This document shows positions 27,976 through 37,216 of a DNA stretch of 64,000 nt, piece by piece. Under the pieces are notes generated by a model. That model was not told the DNA's origin and searched no databases. It saw only the letters and a program-made list of their open reading frames with translations. This stretch comes from CAWFKS01 sp963816435. Its GTDB lineage: Bacteria > Pseudomonadota > Alphaproteobacteria > Rhizobiales > Rhizobiaceae. The position numbers and the translations under genes were made by a program. Numbering within the stretch: the stretch's first letter is position 1; each line of letters begins with the position of its first letter. The stretch is taken from the NCBI GenBank assembly GCA_963816435.1, contig CAWFKS010000006.1:62001-126000 (forward strand), given 5' to 3'.

Positions 27976-28938
27976 ATGTCTGACGTCTTCGGCCTCGTCC
28001 TGCCGTTCTTCGGCCTGATCTTCCTCGGCTTCGTTGTCGCCCGCCTGACGCGGCAGCCGCTGGAGGCGCTTGGCTGGATGAACACGTTCATCCTCTATGT
28101 GGCGCTGCCGGCGCTGTTCTTCCAGCTGCTGTCGAAGACGCCGATCGAGAAGCTGACGGAGTGGCGCTACGTGTTCGGGTCGGTGCTCGCCACCTACATC
28201 ATCTTCACGCTGATGTTCGTCGGATCCGTGCTGACGTCGCGCGGCAACGTCGCCGAAAGCACGATCAAGGCACTGGCCGCCGCCTACGGCAATATCGGCT
28301 ACATGGGGCCGGGGCTGGCGCTGCTGTCCTTCGGCGAGGACGCGGCCGTGCCGGTGGCGCTGATCTTCTGCTTCGAGAACATCATGCACTTCGCCATCGC
28401 GCCGACCATGATGGCGGTGTCGGGTGCGGATCGCGAAAGTCCGGCCCAGCTGGTGCTCGGAATTCTGCGGCGCATCGCGCTGCATCCCTTCATCATCGCC
28501 ACCGCGCTGGGGGTCGCGGCCGCCGCGATCCAGTTCCAGCCACCGGTGGCGCTGGGGCGAATGCTCGACTACCTGGCCCGCGCCGCCGCGCCGTGCGCCC
28601 TGTTCGCGATGGGCGTGACGCTGGCACTCAGGCCGCTGCGGCGCATGCCGAAGGCGATCGCGCCGATCACGGTGCTGAAGCTCGTCGTCCACCCGATCGT
28701 CTGCTACGTGGTGATCAGCGCGGTCGGCAATTTCGACCCGGTGTGGGTCTATTCGGCGGTGCTTCTGGCCTCGCTGCCGACGGCCACCAACGTCTTCGTC
28801 ATCGGGCAGCAATACGGCGTGTGGGTCGAGCGCGCGTCGGCCAGCATCCTGGTGACGACGATCGGCTCGGTCGTCACTGTGACGGCGCTGCTCTACCTGA
28901 TCACCGCCGGCTATCTACCGCCCGACCTGTTTCCCTGA
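27976..28938 (+). CDS. AEC family transporter (auxin efflux carrier-like)
   Basis: A 320-residue membrane protein of the AEC family with about ten hydrophobic helices in two five-helix halves. The N-terminus MSDVFGLVLPFFGLIFLGFV and the half-repeat AAAYGNIGYMGPGLALLSFG are typical; the second half contains ASLPTATNVFVIGQQYG. Bacterial members export small organic acids such as malate or malonate; the substrate here cannot be read from sequence. It overlaps the convergent ubiH-like gene by 24 bases. Confidence 0.88.
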   Translation: MSDVFGLVLPFFGLIFLGFVVARLTRQPLEALGWMNTFILYVALPALFFQLLSKTPIEKLTEWRYVFGSVLATYIIFTLMFVGSVLTSRGNVAESTIKALAAAYGNIGYMGPGLALLSFGEDAAVPVALIFCFENIMHFAIAPTMMAVSGADRESPAQLVLGILRRIALHPFIIATALGVAAAAIQFQPPVALGRMLDYLARAAAPCALFAMGVTLALRPLRRMPKAIAPITVLKLVVHPIVCYVVISAVGNFDPVWVYSAVLLASLPTATNVFVIGQQYGVWVERASASILVTTIGSVVTVTALLYLITAGYLPPDLFP

Positions 28939-30126
28939 GCCGCCGAACAGGCCCGAAAACCCGCTGCCGGGTTTCAGCCCCTCGCGCATGAACAGGCCGC
29001 GCAGCGGCGCGAATGCCCCGAGCGCGCCGAGCCCGGCGCTGCGGGCGATCTGAGCCGGCAGCATGTTCGACAGGAGCGAGCGGTTGAGCATGGTCACCGC
29101 GCCGGTGCGCGCGAGTACGTCCATGCGCCGCCTGCGGTCGTATTCGGCAAGTGCTGAAGGCGCGCCGGGATCCTCGCGATGCTCGGATGCCACGGAAGCC
29201 AGTTCCTCGACGTCACGCAGGCCGAGATTGAGGCCCTGCGCGCCGATCGGCGGGAAGACGTGGGCAGCCTCGCCGACAAGGGCTATCCGGTTCGAAGCGA
29301 ACCGCGACGGCGTGACGGCAGACAGTGGATAGACCTGGCGTCCACCTTCGAGCGTGACGCGGCCGAGCATCGACTGCATGCGTTCCTCGACGGCCACGGC
29401 GAAGGCGGCTTCGTCGAGGTCGGCGAGTTCCGTGGCACGTTCGGGCCGCACCACCCAGACGATCGAGGAGCGGCGGCCGGGCAGGGGCACCAGCGTGAAC
29501 GGCCCGGTTTCGGTGTGGAATTCGGTGGAGATGTCGCCATGATCGCGGGAATGCTCGATGGTCGCCACCACCGCGGCCTGCGGGTAGGGGCCGCCAAGCG
29601 TCCTGATGCCGGCGGCGGTGCGCGCGGGAGAGTTGCGGCCGTCGGCGGCCACCGCGAGACGCGCCGCCAGCTCGCTGCCGTCCCGCAGGGAGGCGCCGGC
29701 CCGATCTCCCGTCAGGCTCCAGCCGTCAACGAGCGATTCGACGCGGGAAATCGCGGGACGGGCCGCGACGGCTTCAGCGAGCACGGCGACCATGTGGCGG
29801 TTGGGGATGTTCATGCCGAACGCGTCCTCGCCGATCTCGGAGGCGCGGAAGGTCACCGTCGGTGCGCGCACCAGCCGCGTCGTGGCGTCGATGATGCGCA
29901 TGGTGCGCAACGGTGCAGCCTCGCGCCGCAGGTCTTCGCCGAGGCCGAAACGGTCCAGGAAAGCCAGCGCCGGCGTCATCAGCGCCGTCGTGCGATCGTC
30001 GTCGCGGTTGGCGGGCGGGCCGGCGAGCGTCACGTCGAATCCTGCATCGCTCAGCGCGATCGCGGCGACCATGCCGGCCGGGCCCGTGCCGACGACCAGA
30101 ATTTCGGCTTCGCTGCGGTCTTCCAT
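28915..30126 (-). CDS. FAD-dependent UbiH/UbiF-family hydroxylase
   Basis: A 403-residue flavoprotein monooxygenase of the UbiH/UbiF type, probably acting on a ubiquinone precursor ring. The FAD-binding motif is ILVVGTGPAGMVAAIALSDA, the second motif is VAADGRNSPART, and the GD motif is RIALVGEAAHVFPPIGAQG followed by LNLGLRDVEEL. The start at 30126 has GGAGAGG upstream; the open frame extends further but without family similarity. Which ring position it hydroxylates is not decidable from this sequence. It is divergent from the sulfur-gene repressor. Confidence 0.88.
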   Translation of the reverse strand: MEDRSEAEILVVGTGPAGMVAAIALSDAGFDVTLAGPPANRDDDRTTALMTPALAFLDRFGLGEDLRREAAPLRTMRIIDATTRLVRAPTVTFRASEIGEDAFGMNIPNRHMVAVLAEAVAARPAISRVESLVDGWSLTGDRAGASLRDGSELAARLAVAADGRNSPARTAAGIRTLGGPYPQAAVVATIEHSRDHGDISTEFHTETGPFTLVPLPGRRSSIVWVVRPERATELADLDEAAFAVAVEERMQSMLGRVTLEGGRQVYPLSAVTPSRFASNRIALVGEAAHVFPPIGAQGLNLGLRDVEELASVASEHREDPGAPSALAEYDRRRRMDVLARTGAVTMLNRSLLSNMLPAQIARSAGLGALGAFAPLRGLFMREGLKPGSGFSGLFGGSGKQVGR

Positions 30127-30293
30127 CACGCATCCTCTCCTTCGGCGTCGGTGCGTTGCGGGCTGCCCGTGATATGGCAGCGGCGCCGGAACCGGGCAAG
30201 TCATCGGCGGCGGCATTGCTGCGCTGCAATGGATTCTTCCGGCGAAAGCGCTTATGTAACGGCGGTCGAAGCGATGGAGCAGTTCTGCAGCAC

Positions 30294-30650
30294 ATGACAA
30301 CCGGTCTGGCCGAAAACATCGAGAGTGCGGGCACAGCGCCGGCCGCACTCGACTTCAGCATCGCCGAACTCGTCGAGAATGCACACGACGCAAGCGAGCT
30401 CCTGAAGGCGCTCGCCCACGAGACGCGGCTTCTCATCCTGTGCCTGCTGATCGAGGGACGCAAAAGCGTCGGCGAACTGGAGCGGCTGCTGGAGCTTCGC
30501 CAGCCGCTGATCTCGCAGCAGCTCGCGCGCCTGCGCGCGGACGACCTGGTGCAGGCAGAGCGCGACGGCAAGAACATCTACTATTCGATCGCCCGGCCCG
30601 AGGTGATCGCGGTGATCGGCTCGTTGCACAAGGCTTTCTGCGAGCGCTGA
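30294..30650 (+). CDS. shdrR: ArsR-family sulfane-sulfur-responsive repressor (sHdrR-like)
   Basis: A 118-residue winged-helix repressor. The recognition helix is in LRQPLISQQLARLRADDLV and the wing in QAERDGKNIYYSIA. Two cysteines, Cys50 in LLILCLLIEGRKSVGEL and Cys116 in LHKAFCER, match the positions of the redox pair in SqrR/BigR/YgaV-type proteins, which form a tetrasulfide bridge with persulfides and release DNA. It is the first gene of the sHdr locus, 118 bases before the lipoate ligase gene, and is the likely reader of two matching inverted repeats at 30731 and 32642. Metal-sensing ArsR motifs (CxCx) are absent. Confidence 0.85.
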   Translation: MTTGLAENIESAGTAPAALDFSIAELVENAHDASELLKALAHETRLLILCLLIEGRKSVGELERLLELRQPLISQQLARLRADDLVQAERDGKNIYYSIARPEVIAVIGSLHKAFCER

Positions 30651-30730
30651 ACCGCCGCTGTCCGCGCCGGCTTCGCCGGTGCGCTGCCTCCTCGCGCGGC
30701 GGGCTTGCTACCTCTCGCCGCCTTGCATAT

Positions 30731-30746
30731 ATTCAAGCAATTGAAT
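30731..30746. promoter_or_regulatory. Candidate sHdrR operator upstream of the lipoate ligase gene
   Basis: Perfect inverted repeat ATTCAA-GCAA-TTGAAT ending 22 bases before the ligase ATG. The same half-sites recur before dsrE3B. Similar AT-rich palindromes are bound by SqrR/BigR-type ArsR repressors; assignment to the adjacent repressor is inference. Confidence 0.65.
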
Positions 30747-30768
30747 GTGTTCGGAGGGAGGTTCTGCC

Positions 30769-31845
30769 ATGCGGCTTCGGGTGCTCGATTTCGGCTTCGT
30801 GCCTGCGCTGCGCAGCCAGGCGATCTATCACGGCATCGCCGACACCATCACCGCCGACGGCGAGCCGGTGCTGACCCTGGTCAACCCGGAGACGCCCTAT
30901 GTCAGCGTCGGCGTGCACCAGGAGGTGGGCAGGGAGGTCGACGAGACGTTCTGCGCCGAGCACGACCTGCCGATCGTTCGCCGCCATGTCGGCGGCGGCG
31001 CGGTCTATCTGGACCGCAACCAGATGTTCTTCCACTTCATGTTCCCGCAGGCCCAGGCGCCGCAATACGCGGCGAACCTCTATCCGCGCTTCATCGAGCC
31101 GGCGGTGCGGACCTATCGCGATTTCGGCGTGAACGCGGAGTACCGCCCGGTCAACGACATCCAGGTCGCGGGGCGCAAGATCGGCGGCACGGGGGCTGCC
31201 TCGATCGGGGAGGCAACCGTGATGGTCGGCTCCTTCATGTTCGACTTCGACACCGAGACGATGGCGCGCTGCCTCAAGGTGCCGTCGGAAAAATTCCGCG
31301 ACAAGCTGCGCCAGGGTCTCAACGACTACATGACGACCATGACGAAGGAACTCGACACGCTGCCGACGCGCGACGAGGTGAAGGCGCGGTTCCTGAAGCA
31401 TGTCGGCGACGTGCTGGGCGTCGAGCCGGTCGAAGACACTCCCACCCAGGCCGAACTCGACGCCATTGCCGCGCGCGAGACGGAACTTTCCGATCCGCAG
31501 TGGACGCACCGCCAGGGGCGCAAGCTCACCGAGCTCGGCGTCAAGATCGCCGCCGGAACGCACCTCACCGAGAGCATGCACAAGGCGCCCGGCGGGCTGA
31601 TCCGCACGCATCTTCTGGCCCGCGACGGAAAGATCGCCAGCCTGATGCTGTCGGGCGATTTCACCTGCCTGCCGGAGGACGGCGTCGACCGGCTCGCGGA
31701 GCGCCTCGTCGGCACGCGGCTGGAGGAGGGCGAGGTGGCGCGCGCCGCCGAGGCGGCAATCGCCGATCTCGGGCTCGACATGCCCGGCGTCCAGCCGGCT
31801 GACATCGAGACGACCATCATGGGCGCTGTCGCTGCCGATGCCTGA
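30769..31845 (+). CDS. Lipoate:protein ligase of the sHdr system, sLpl(AB)
   Basis: A 358-residue ligase that would attach lipoate or octanoate to the lipoate-binding protein LbpA. The N-terminal catalytic domain has the lipoate-binding loop RRHVGGGAVYLD near residues 79-90 and the adenylation motif VAGRKIGGTGAAS. The C-terminal domain (from about residue 250, GVKIAAGTHLTESMHKAPGG) corresponds to the separate LplB accessory part, so this is the fused form typical of sHdr loci. The start at 30769 is set by GGAGGGAGG at 30753-30761; an upstream ATG falls inside the operator. It overlaps the next gene by eight bases. Confidence 0.9.
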   Translation: MRLRVLDFGFVPALRSQAIYHGIADTITADGEPVLTLVNPETPYVSVGVHQEVGREVDETFCAEHDLPIVRRHVGGGAVYLDRNQMFFHFMFPQAQAPQYAANLYPRFIEPAVRTYRDFGVNAEYRPVNDIQVAGRKIGGTGAASIGEATVMVGSFMFDFDTETMARCLKVPSEKFRDKLRQGLNDYMTTMTKELDTLPTRDEVKARFLKHVGDVLGVEPVEDTPTQAELDAIAARETELSDPQWTHRQGRKLTELGVKIAAGTHLTESMHKAPGGLIRTHLLARDGKIASLMLSGDFTCLPEDGVDRLAERLVGTRLEEGEVARAAEAAIADLGLDMPGVQPADIETTIMGAVAADA

Positions 31846-32589
31846 TCCCGGCGCGCCGCGATCACGCCCGGAAGGACCGGCGATCGCCAGGACGCTGTGC
31901 GTGCTGCAGCACACCGAGGCCGAGTATCTCGGCCTGCTGGAGGACCATCTCGAAAGCCGCAACATCCGCTTCCAGTACTGCCGCCCGTTCACGCCGGGCG
32001 GCGTGGTGCCGTGGGTGGCGGACGGTTTCGACGGGCTGGTGCTGCTCGGCGCGGGGCCGCTCGGCGTGGTCAGCGGCAACCTGGTGCCGAGCCTCGGCGC
32101 CGAACTGCGGCTGACCGCCGATTTCCTGGCCAAGGGGCTGCCGGTGATCGGCATTGGCGTGGGCGCGGTGATCCTCGCCGTGGCGGCCGGCGGCGGCGCC
32201 GACGAGGCGCCGTTGCGCTTTTGCGTCGAGCGGGCGCGCCGCGGTCGCGGAACGACGCGCTCGGCGGGCGTATGCCCCGAGAATTTCCGCTCGCCGCTTA
32301 TATGCGCGACCGGCCGGTGCTGCCGGCAGGTGCCGAGGTCCTTGCGCGCAACGAGGCCGGCGAACCGGCGGTGTTCGCCGTCGGCGGCAATTCCCTCGGC
32401 TTCACCGGGCATCCCGGCATCAAGTCAGGCATGGTCGAGGACCTGATCATGGAGTTCGACGAGACACCCGACGACACCGCCGCCGAACTGGCGCGCCTGC
32501 GGGCGGCGCAGGGCGAGATCGCGACCGCGCTGACGGACCTGATGGTCGGCATGGTCGAGCATACGGGCCTGATGACCGACCGCGGCTGA
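31838..32589 (+). CDS. Degenerate class I glutamine amidotransferase-like protein (two frame breaks)
   Basis: About 249 residues after repair of two extra bases near 32232-32234 and 32249-32252. The fold is that of class I glutamine amidotransferases: LCVLQHTEAEYLGLLEDHL, GLVLLGAGPLGVV, then GLPVIGIGVGAVILAVA. In active members the nucleophile elbow reads G-x-C-x-G; here residue 107 is Gly (GIGVG), so there is no nucleophilic Cys. The C-terminal FTGHPGIK keeps the His of the usual HPE dyad but not the Glu. A non-hydrolytic role is likely. It lies between the lipoate ligase and dsrE3B genes, suggesting a part in LbpA lipoylation; an amidotransferase-like protein is, as far as I recall, a known companion of such loci. 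Confidence 0.75.
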
Positions 32590-32641
32590 GCGCGTTCGCC
32601 CGCTCGACTTCCCTACCGTCAACATTTCGCGGTAGACACGT

Positions 32642-32665
32642 ATTCAAAGATTGCTATATTTGAAT
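32642..32665. promoter_or_regulatory. Candidate sHdrR operator upstream of dsrE3B
   Basis: Inverted repeat ATTCAAA (32642-32648) and TTTGAAT (32659-32665) with a 10-base spacer, 68 bases before the dsrE3B start. It shares its ATTCAA/TTGAAT half-sites with the site at 30731, so both transcripts of the locus are probably controlled by the same repressor. Confidence 0.6.
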
Positions 32666-32732
32666 CGTTAAGGGTTGGAGGACCCTTTGAACGTTGCGGT
32701 AGCGGCGTTCGTTTCCAGGGAGGTATCGCCGC

Positions 32733-33113
32733 GTGGCGCAGAAGCTCATCATCATCATGGTCAACACCGATCCCCGCAACGGCGAGGAACTCGGCGCGCC
32801 GTTCTTCCAGGCGACCGTCGCGGCGGCCATGGACTACGATGTCGAGGTGATCTGCACCGCCACGTCCGGGCAACTGATGAAGAAGGGCGTAGCCGAGAAG
32901 CTCGTGGTCAAGCCGGGCTCTCCGAAGACGGTCTACGACTTCATCAAGGACGCGCACGAGGCCGGCGCGAAATTCTTCTGCTGTTCCCCCAATCTCGACC
33001 TCTTCGACATGAGCGAGGAGGATCTCATCCCCGAATGCGAAGGTATCGTCGGCGGCGCCAAGGTCATCGAGGCGGTGATGGAAGACGACGATGCGAAAGT
33101 CCTGACCTACTGA
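32733..33113 (+). CDS. DsrE-family sulfurtransferase, DsrE3B type
   Basis: A 126-residue DsrE/DsrF-fold protein, MAQKLIIIMVNTDPRNGEEL. The candidate persulfide site is the Cys83-Cys84 pair in KFFCCSPNLDLFDM. Proteins of this type lead sHdr operons and shuttle sulfane sulfur with TusA. It starts with GTG at 32733 and stands eight bases before the hdrC1 start, directly after a candidate operator, so it heads the main sulfur-oxidation transcript. Confidence 0.85.
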   Translation: MAQKLIIIMVNTDPRNGEELGAPFFQATVAAAMDYDVEVICTATSGQLMKKGVAEKLVVKPGSPKTVYDFIKDAHEAGAKFFCCSPNLDLFDMSEEDLIPECEGIVGGAKVIEAVMEDDDAKVLTY

Positions 33114-33120
33114 CGATGTG

Positions 33121-33878
33121 ATGAACGCGGCAACCCAGACCCAGTACACGTCGATCGCCGACCCGATCTCGACCGAGCCGGCGGTGCCGTTCGAAAAGCT
33201 CGAGGAGATCTTCGAGGACATCAGCTCGCATCTCCTCTACGACCACGAGCTGCACGGCTGCCTGAACTGCGGCATCTGCACCGCCACCTGTCCTTCCGCG
33301 CACTATTACGACTATTCGCCGCGCGAGATCGTCCAGCTGCTCTGGACGGAAAATCTCGAAGGCATCTACGACGCCATGCAGGAAAAGATCTGGGCCTGCG
33401 CCCAGTGCTACACCTGCGCGGCGCGCTGCCCGTTCGAGAATTCTCCCGGGCGGGCTGGTGATGATCATGCGCGAGGTCGCCATCAAGCACGGCATGGAGT
33501 CGGCGCGCGACGTGCTGCGGCCGTTCTCGCGGGTGCTGCTGAAGGTCATTTCGACCGGCAACCAGCTGGCGCCCAACATGATCACGCGTGACGCCTTTCC
33601 CGACTGGGGACCCGAACGTCTCCAAGGTCGACGCGCCGCTCGACATCCTCAGGAAGGCAATCCCGGTGCCGACCATGCACACGCTCGACACGGCGTGGGT
33701 GGTGAACCTGAAGACCTCGGTCGAACTCTACACGATCTGGGAGGCGACGGGCGTGCTCGACCAGCTGGAAACCGTCGACGAGAACCTGTTCGACGTCGTC
33801 TCCGACGTCATGGACGAGAAGCGGGAGGAATACCAGGACTGGCTCGACGAGCAGGACGACGAAGACGAGGACGATTGA
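33121..33878 (+). CDS. shdrC1: Sulfur-oxidising heterodisulfide reductase-like subunit sHdrC1 (two frame breaks)
   Basis: An iron-sulfur electron-transfer subunit of the sHdr complex. Two ferredoxin-type [4Fe-4S] motifs are visible: LNCGICTATCPS and CAQCYTCAARCPF, with MQEKIW between. Extra bases in the GGG run 33448-33450 and the GGGG run 33606-33609 break the frame; repair gives 251 residues through VMIMREVAIKHGMESARDV and VSKVDAPLDILRKAIPVPT. The C-terminus is strongly acidic (DEQDDEDEDD). It precedes hdrB1 by 36 bases. Both frame changes look like sequence errors because the reading is conserved on either side. Confidence 0.88.
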
Positions 33879-33914
33879 GAACCGGCCGTCGCGGCGGCCG
33901 GAGCGGAGGAGAAC

Positions 33915-35289
33915 ATGCAGAAGCCGGAAGACGGAAACGGCGCATTCAGCGGGTTCGGCGAGGAGTGGAAGCCCTCGAACCTGTCGCCGACGGAGGCGCG
34001 CGCCGCCACGTCGTGGGTCGAGCAGCGGATCGACCGCCGCTCGATGCTGACGAAGAAGGACCGCGTCGAGGACGTTCGCGACGCCATGTGGCAGCTCGAG
34101 AAGGACGGCGAGATCGTCGTCCACCGGGTCGGCGAACAGCATGATCCGGTGATCGCGCGCACCCTCTACGGCTGGGAAAAGAAGATCCCGACGACCAATC
34201 TCTGGCACCACAAGTCGTGCGGCCAGTGCGGCAACATTCCCGGCTACCCGTCGAGCGTCATGTGGCTGATGAACAGGCTCGACGTCGCCTATATCGACGA
34301 GACCGACCAGACATCGTGCACGGCCTGGAACTATCACGGCTCGGGCATCGGCAACGTGGTGTCGCTCGCCGCCGTGTTCCTGCGCAACTTTCCACCAGGC
34401 CTATGTTTCGGCGCAGTCGCAGGGCCTGCCGCTCGGCACCTACTATCCGCTGGTCCACTGCGGCACGTCCTTCGGCAACTACAAGGAAATGCGCATCTTC
34501 CTGATGCACTCGGCCGAACTGCGCGCCGAAGTGAAGAAGATCCTCGCCAAGCTCGGCCGGCTGATCGACGGCAAGCTGCTGATCCCCGAGGAGATCGTGC
34601 ACTATTCGGAGTGGCTGCACGTGATGCGGCACAAGGTGCAGGAGCGCCAGGAGATCGACGTCTCCGGCATCCGCGCCACGGTGCATCCGGCCTGTCACGT
34701 CTACAAGATGGTGCCGCAGGACGTCATCTACGACGAGACGGTGCTGAACGGCGACCGCGTCGCCGTCTCCACCGGCCTGCTGCAGACGCTCGGCGCCGAG
34801 GTGGTCGACTATTCGACCTGGTACGATTGCTGCGGCTTCGGCTTCCGCCACATCATCGGCGAGCGCGAGTTCACCCGCTCCTACGCCATCGACCGCAAGA
34901 TCAAGGTCGCTGTGGAGGAGGCGAAGGCGGACGTGATGATCGGCCACGACACCGGCTGCATCACCACGCTCGACAAGAACCAGTGGATCGGCAAGGCCGT
35001 CGACAAGGTCTACGCGCTGCCGATCATGGCCGATTGCCAGTTCGCCGCGCTGGCGCTCGGCGCGCACCCCTACAAGCTCGCGCAGCTTCACTGGCACGCC
35101 TCGCCGTTCGAGGGGCTGCTGGAAAAGCTCGGGATCGACTGGGAAAAGGCCAAGGCCGAGTTCGAGACCTATCTGGGCGAGGTCAAGGCCGGCCGCATCG
35201 AGACACTCTACGATCCGAAGCGGGCGATCACCTCCGGCCCCGGCTACGTCAAGCCGAAGGCGGTCGCGGCACAGGGAGCCGCCGAATGA
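33915..35289 (+). CDS. shdrB1: Heterodisulfide reductase-like subunit sHdrB1 (one frame break)
   Basis: The catalytic-type HdrB subunit of the complex, 457 residues after removing one base from the TTT run 34389-34391, which restores FLRNFHQAYVSAQSQG. Cysteine-rich segments include HHKSCGQCGNIPGYPSS, HPACHVYKM, WYDCCGFGFRH and HDTGCITTLDKNQW, corresponding to the CCG-domain ligands that in the Hdr family bind unusual [4Fe-4S] clusters. It overlaps the hdrA start by four bases (ATGA). Its N-terminal 90 residues are longer than in HdrB2. Confidence 0.88.
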
Positions 35290-36338
35290 CCCGCCCGACG
35301 CTGATCGTCGGCGGCGGCCCCGCCGGGCTGTCCGCCGCCCACGCCCTGGCGGAGGCCGGCCAGCCGGTCGAGCTCGTCGAAAAGGCCGACCGGCTGGGCG
35401 GCGCGCCGATCCTCTCGGGCTACGCCAGGCTGGTGCCGTCGGGCGAGTGGGCTCGCGACGCGATCGGCGGAATGGTTTCGCGCGTCGAGAGCCATCCGCT
35501 GGTTACGGTACACAAGAACGCCACGGTGAAGAGCTTCGCCGGCGAGCCCGGCGACTTCCATGCCGTGCTCGCAGACGGTGCGCAGATCAACGCAGCCTCG
35601 ACGATCCTGGCGACCGGCTTCACGCATTTCGACAGCGTCAACAAGCCGGAATGGGGCTTCGGCACCTATCCGGACGTGGTGACGACGACGCAGGTCGAAC
35701 AGATGATCTCGTCGGGGCAGGGCGTGCGCTGCCCGTCTGACGGGCGCAAGCCGCAGCGCGTCGCCATCCTCTTGTGCGTCGGCTCGCGCGACCGGCAGAT
35801 CGGGCGCGAATGGTGCTCCAAGATCTGCTGCACGGTGTCGTCGAACCTTGCCATGGAAATCCGCGAGGAGCTGCCGGAGACCAACGTCTACATCTACTAC
35901 ATGGATATCCGCACCTTCGGGCTCTACGAGGACAAGTTCTACTGGGAGAGCCAGGAGAAGCACCGGGTCAAATACATCAAGGCGCGCATCGCCGAGGTGA
36001 CGTCGGACGGCAAGCGGCTGATCGTCAAGGGCGAGGACACGCTGGTCAAGCGGCCGATCACCATCCCCTTCGACATGGTGGTGCACGCCATCGGCATGGA
36101 CCCGAACGTCGACAACATGACGCTGTCTGCGGTCTTCGACGTGGCGCTCGAGCGCCACGGCTACATCGACAAGGCGCCGAGCTATTCGGCGATGTCGGGC
36201 ACCTCGCGGCCGGGCGTGTTCGTGGCGGGTGCTGCGACCGGTCCGGAGACGATCGACGATTCCATCGCACAGGGGCAGTCGGCGGCGATGGCCGCGCTTG
36301 CCTACCGCCACGGCGCGATCCGCGAGGCGGCCGAATGA
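35286..36338 (+). CDS. shdrA: FAD-containing heterodisulfide reductase-like subunit sHdrA
   Basis: A 350-residue flavoprotein, much shorter than methanogen HdrA, as is typical of the sHdr form. The FAD-binding motif is LIVGGGPAGLSAAHALAEAG (residues 6-25). An iron-sulfur signature lies in WCSKICCTVSSN, preceded by LCVGSRDRQIGRE, and the C-terminal flavin motif is GVFVAGAATGPETIDDSIAQ. HdrA would collect electrons from the HdrB/HdrC pairs. It overlaps hdrB1 upstream and hdrH downstream by four bases each, indicating tight coupling. Confidence 0.92.
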   Translation: MTRPTLIVGGGPAGLSAAHALAEAGQPVELVEKADRLGGAPILSGYARLVPSGEWARDAIGGMVSRVESHPLVTVHKNATVKSFAGEPGDFHAVLADGAQINAASTILATGFTHFDSVNKPEWGFGTYPDVVTTTQVEQMISSGQGVRCPSDGRKPQRVAILLCVGSRDRQIGREWCSKICCTVSSNLAMEIREELPETNVYIYYMDIRTFGLYEDKFYWESQEKHRVKYIKARIAEVTSDGKRLIVKGEDTLVKRPITIPFDMVVHAIGMDPNVDNMTLSAVFDVALERHGYIDKAPSYSAMSGTSRPGVFVAGAATGPETIDDSIAQGQSAAMAALAYRHGAIREAAE

Positions 36339-37203
36339 TGTGGAACCTCGCCCGCAAGCCAGCCGTGCCGGCGCGCCCGCGTCCGGTGCTCGATCTTCCG
36401 GGTCCGAGGCTGCGCCGCGCCTTCGAGAATTTGGTCGAATTCGGCCGAAGCGACCGGCGGCATCGAGCGCTATGTCGGGGCGCTGGCGCTGAAGGCGTCG
36501 CTTGTTCGAGGAACTGCTCGGCCAGGGCGGTGTGGACGAGCTTACGCAGGAGGAGTTCTGCGACCTTCTGGCCTTCGTGGCGCCAGTGCGGCGGCGTATC
36601 GGCAACTGGCTTGCGGAAAACGATTTCAGCCGCATGCGCCGTGCACTTCAGGTTCTTCTGGAGGAATTCGGCGAGGTGGAAAGCGCCGACGAGCGGCTGG
36701 CCGCCTTCGTCGCCTGCTTCCCCGAGGACCGTGAGCATCGCTGGGTGCGCGACCTCGGCGCGGAGATCCTGCACTTCACCGCGCCGGCGCTCTATCCGCT
36801 GATGACGCGCTGGATCTGGGATCGCAAGGTCGGCTCGGGCGTGCTGCGCGAGATCTGGCATGCCGACGATCCCGACATGGCGGTGATCGAGGTCGATGAC
36901 GATCTCGCCACGCACCTGATGCTGCGCGAGGAACTGGAAGGTTTCCTGACCGAGCAGGGGGCGTTTCGCGACCTGCCGTTCTACGTCGATCTGCTCTGCG
37001 CCCACATCTACTCCGGCTACATCAACGACCGCGGCGGCCAGTATCTGCGCGCCGATTTCTGCGGCGACCATGCCGACGGCATGCTGCACACGCGCCGCAT
37101 GCTCGGCCTCGACGCCGTCGACACGGAGACCGGCCGCACCCGGCTGAAGCTGGTCGACGGGCAGGCCTGGGTGCTCTCCGGCCTAGACCGGCTGGCGAAC
37201 TGA
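36335..37203 (+). CDS. sHdr-associated conserved protein sHdrH (two frame breaks)
   Basis: The hypothetical protein that always lies between hdrA and hdrC2 in sHdr clusters; 288 residues after removing one base near 36445 (the frame then reads EFGEATGGIERYVGALALK) and one near 36502 (SLFEELLGQGGVDEL). It is mostly helical with no cofactor motif; RADFCGDHADGMLHTRRMLG near residue 235 is a conspicuous Cys/His segment. No enzymatic function is assigned. Position and overlap with hdrA suggest an assembly or structural role in the complex. Confidence 0.8.
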
Positions 37204-37216
37204 GGCGGACGAGACG

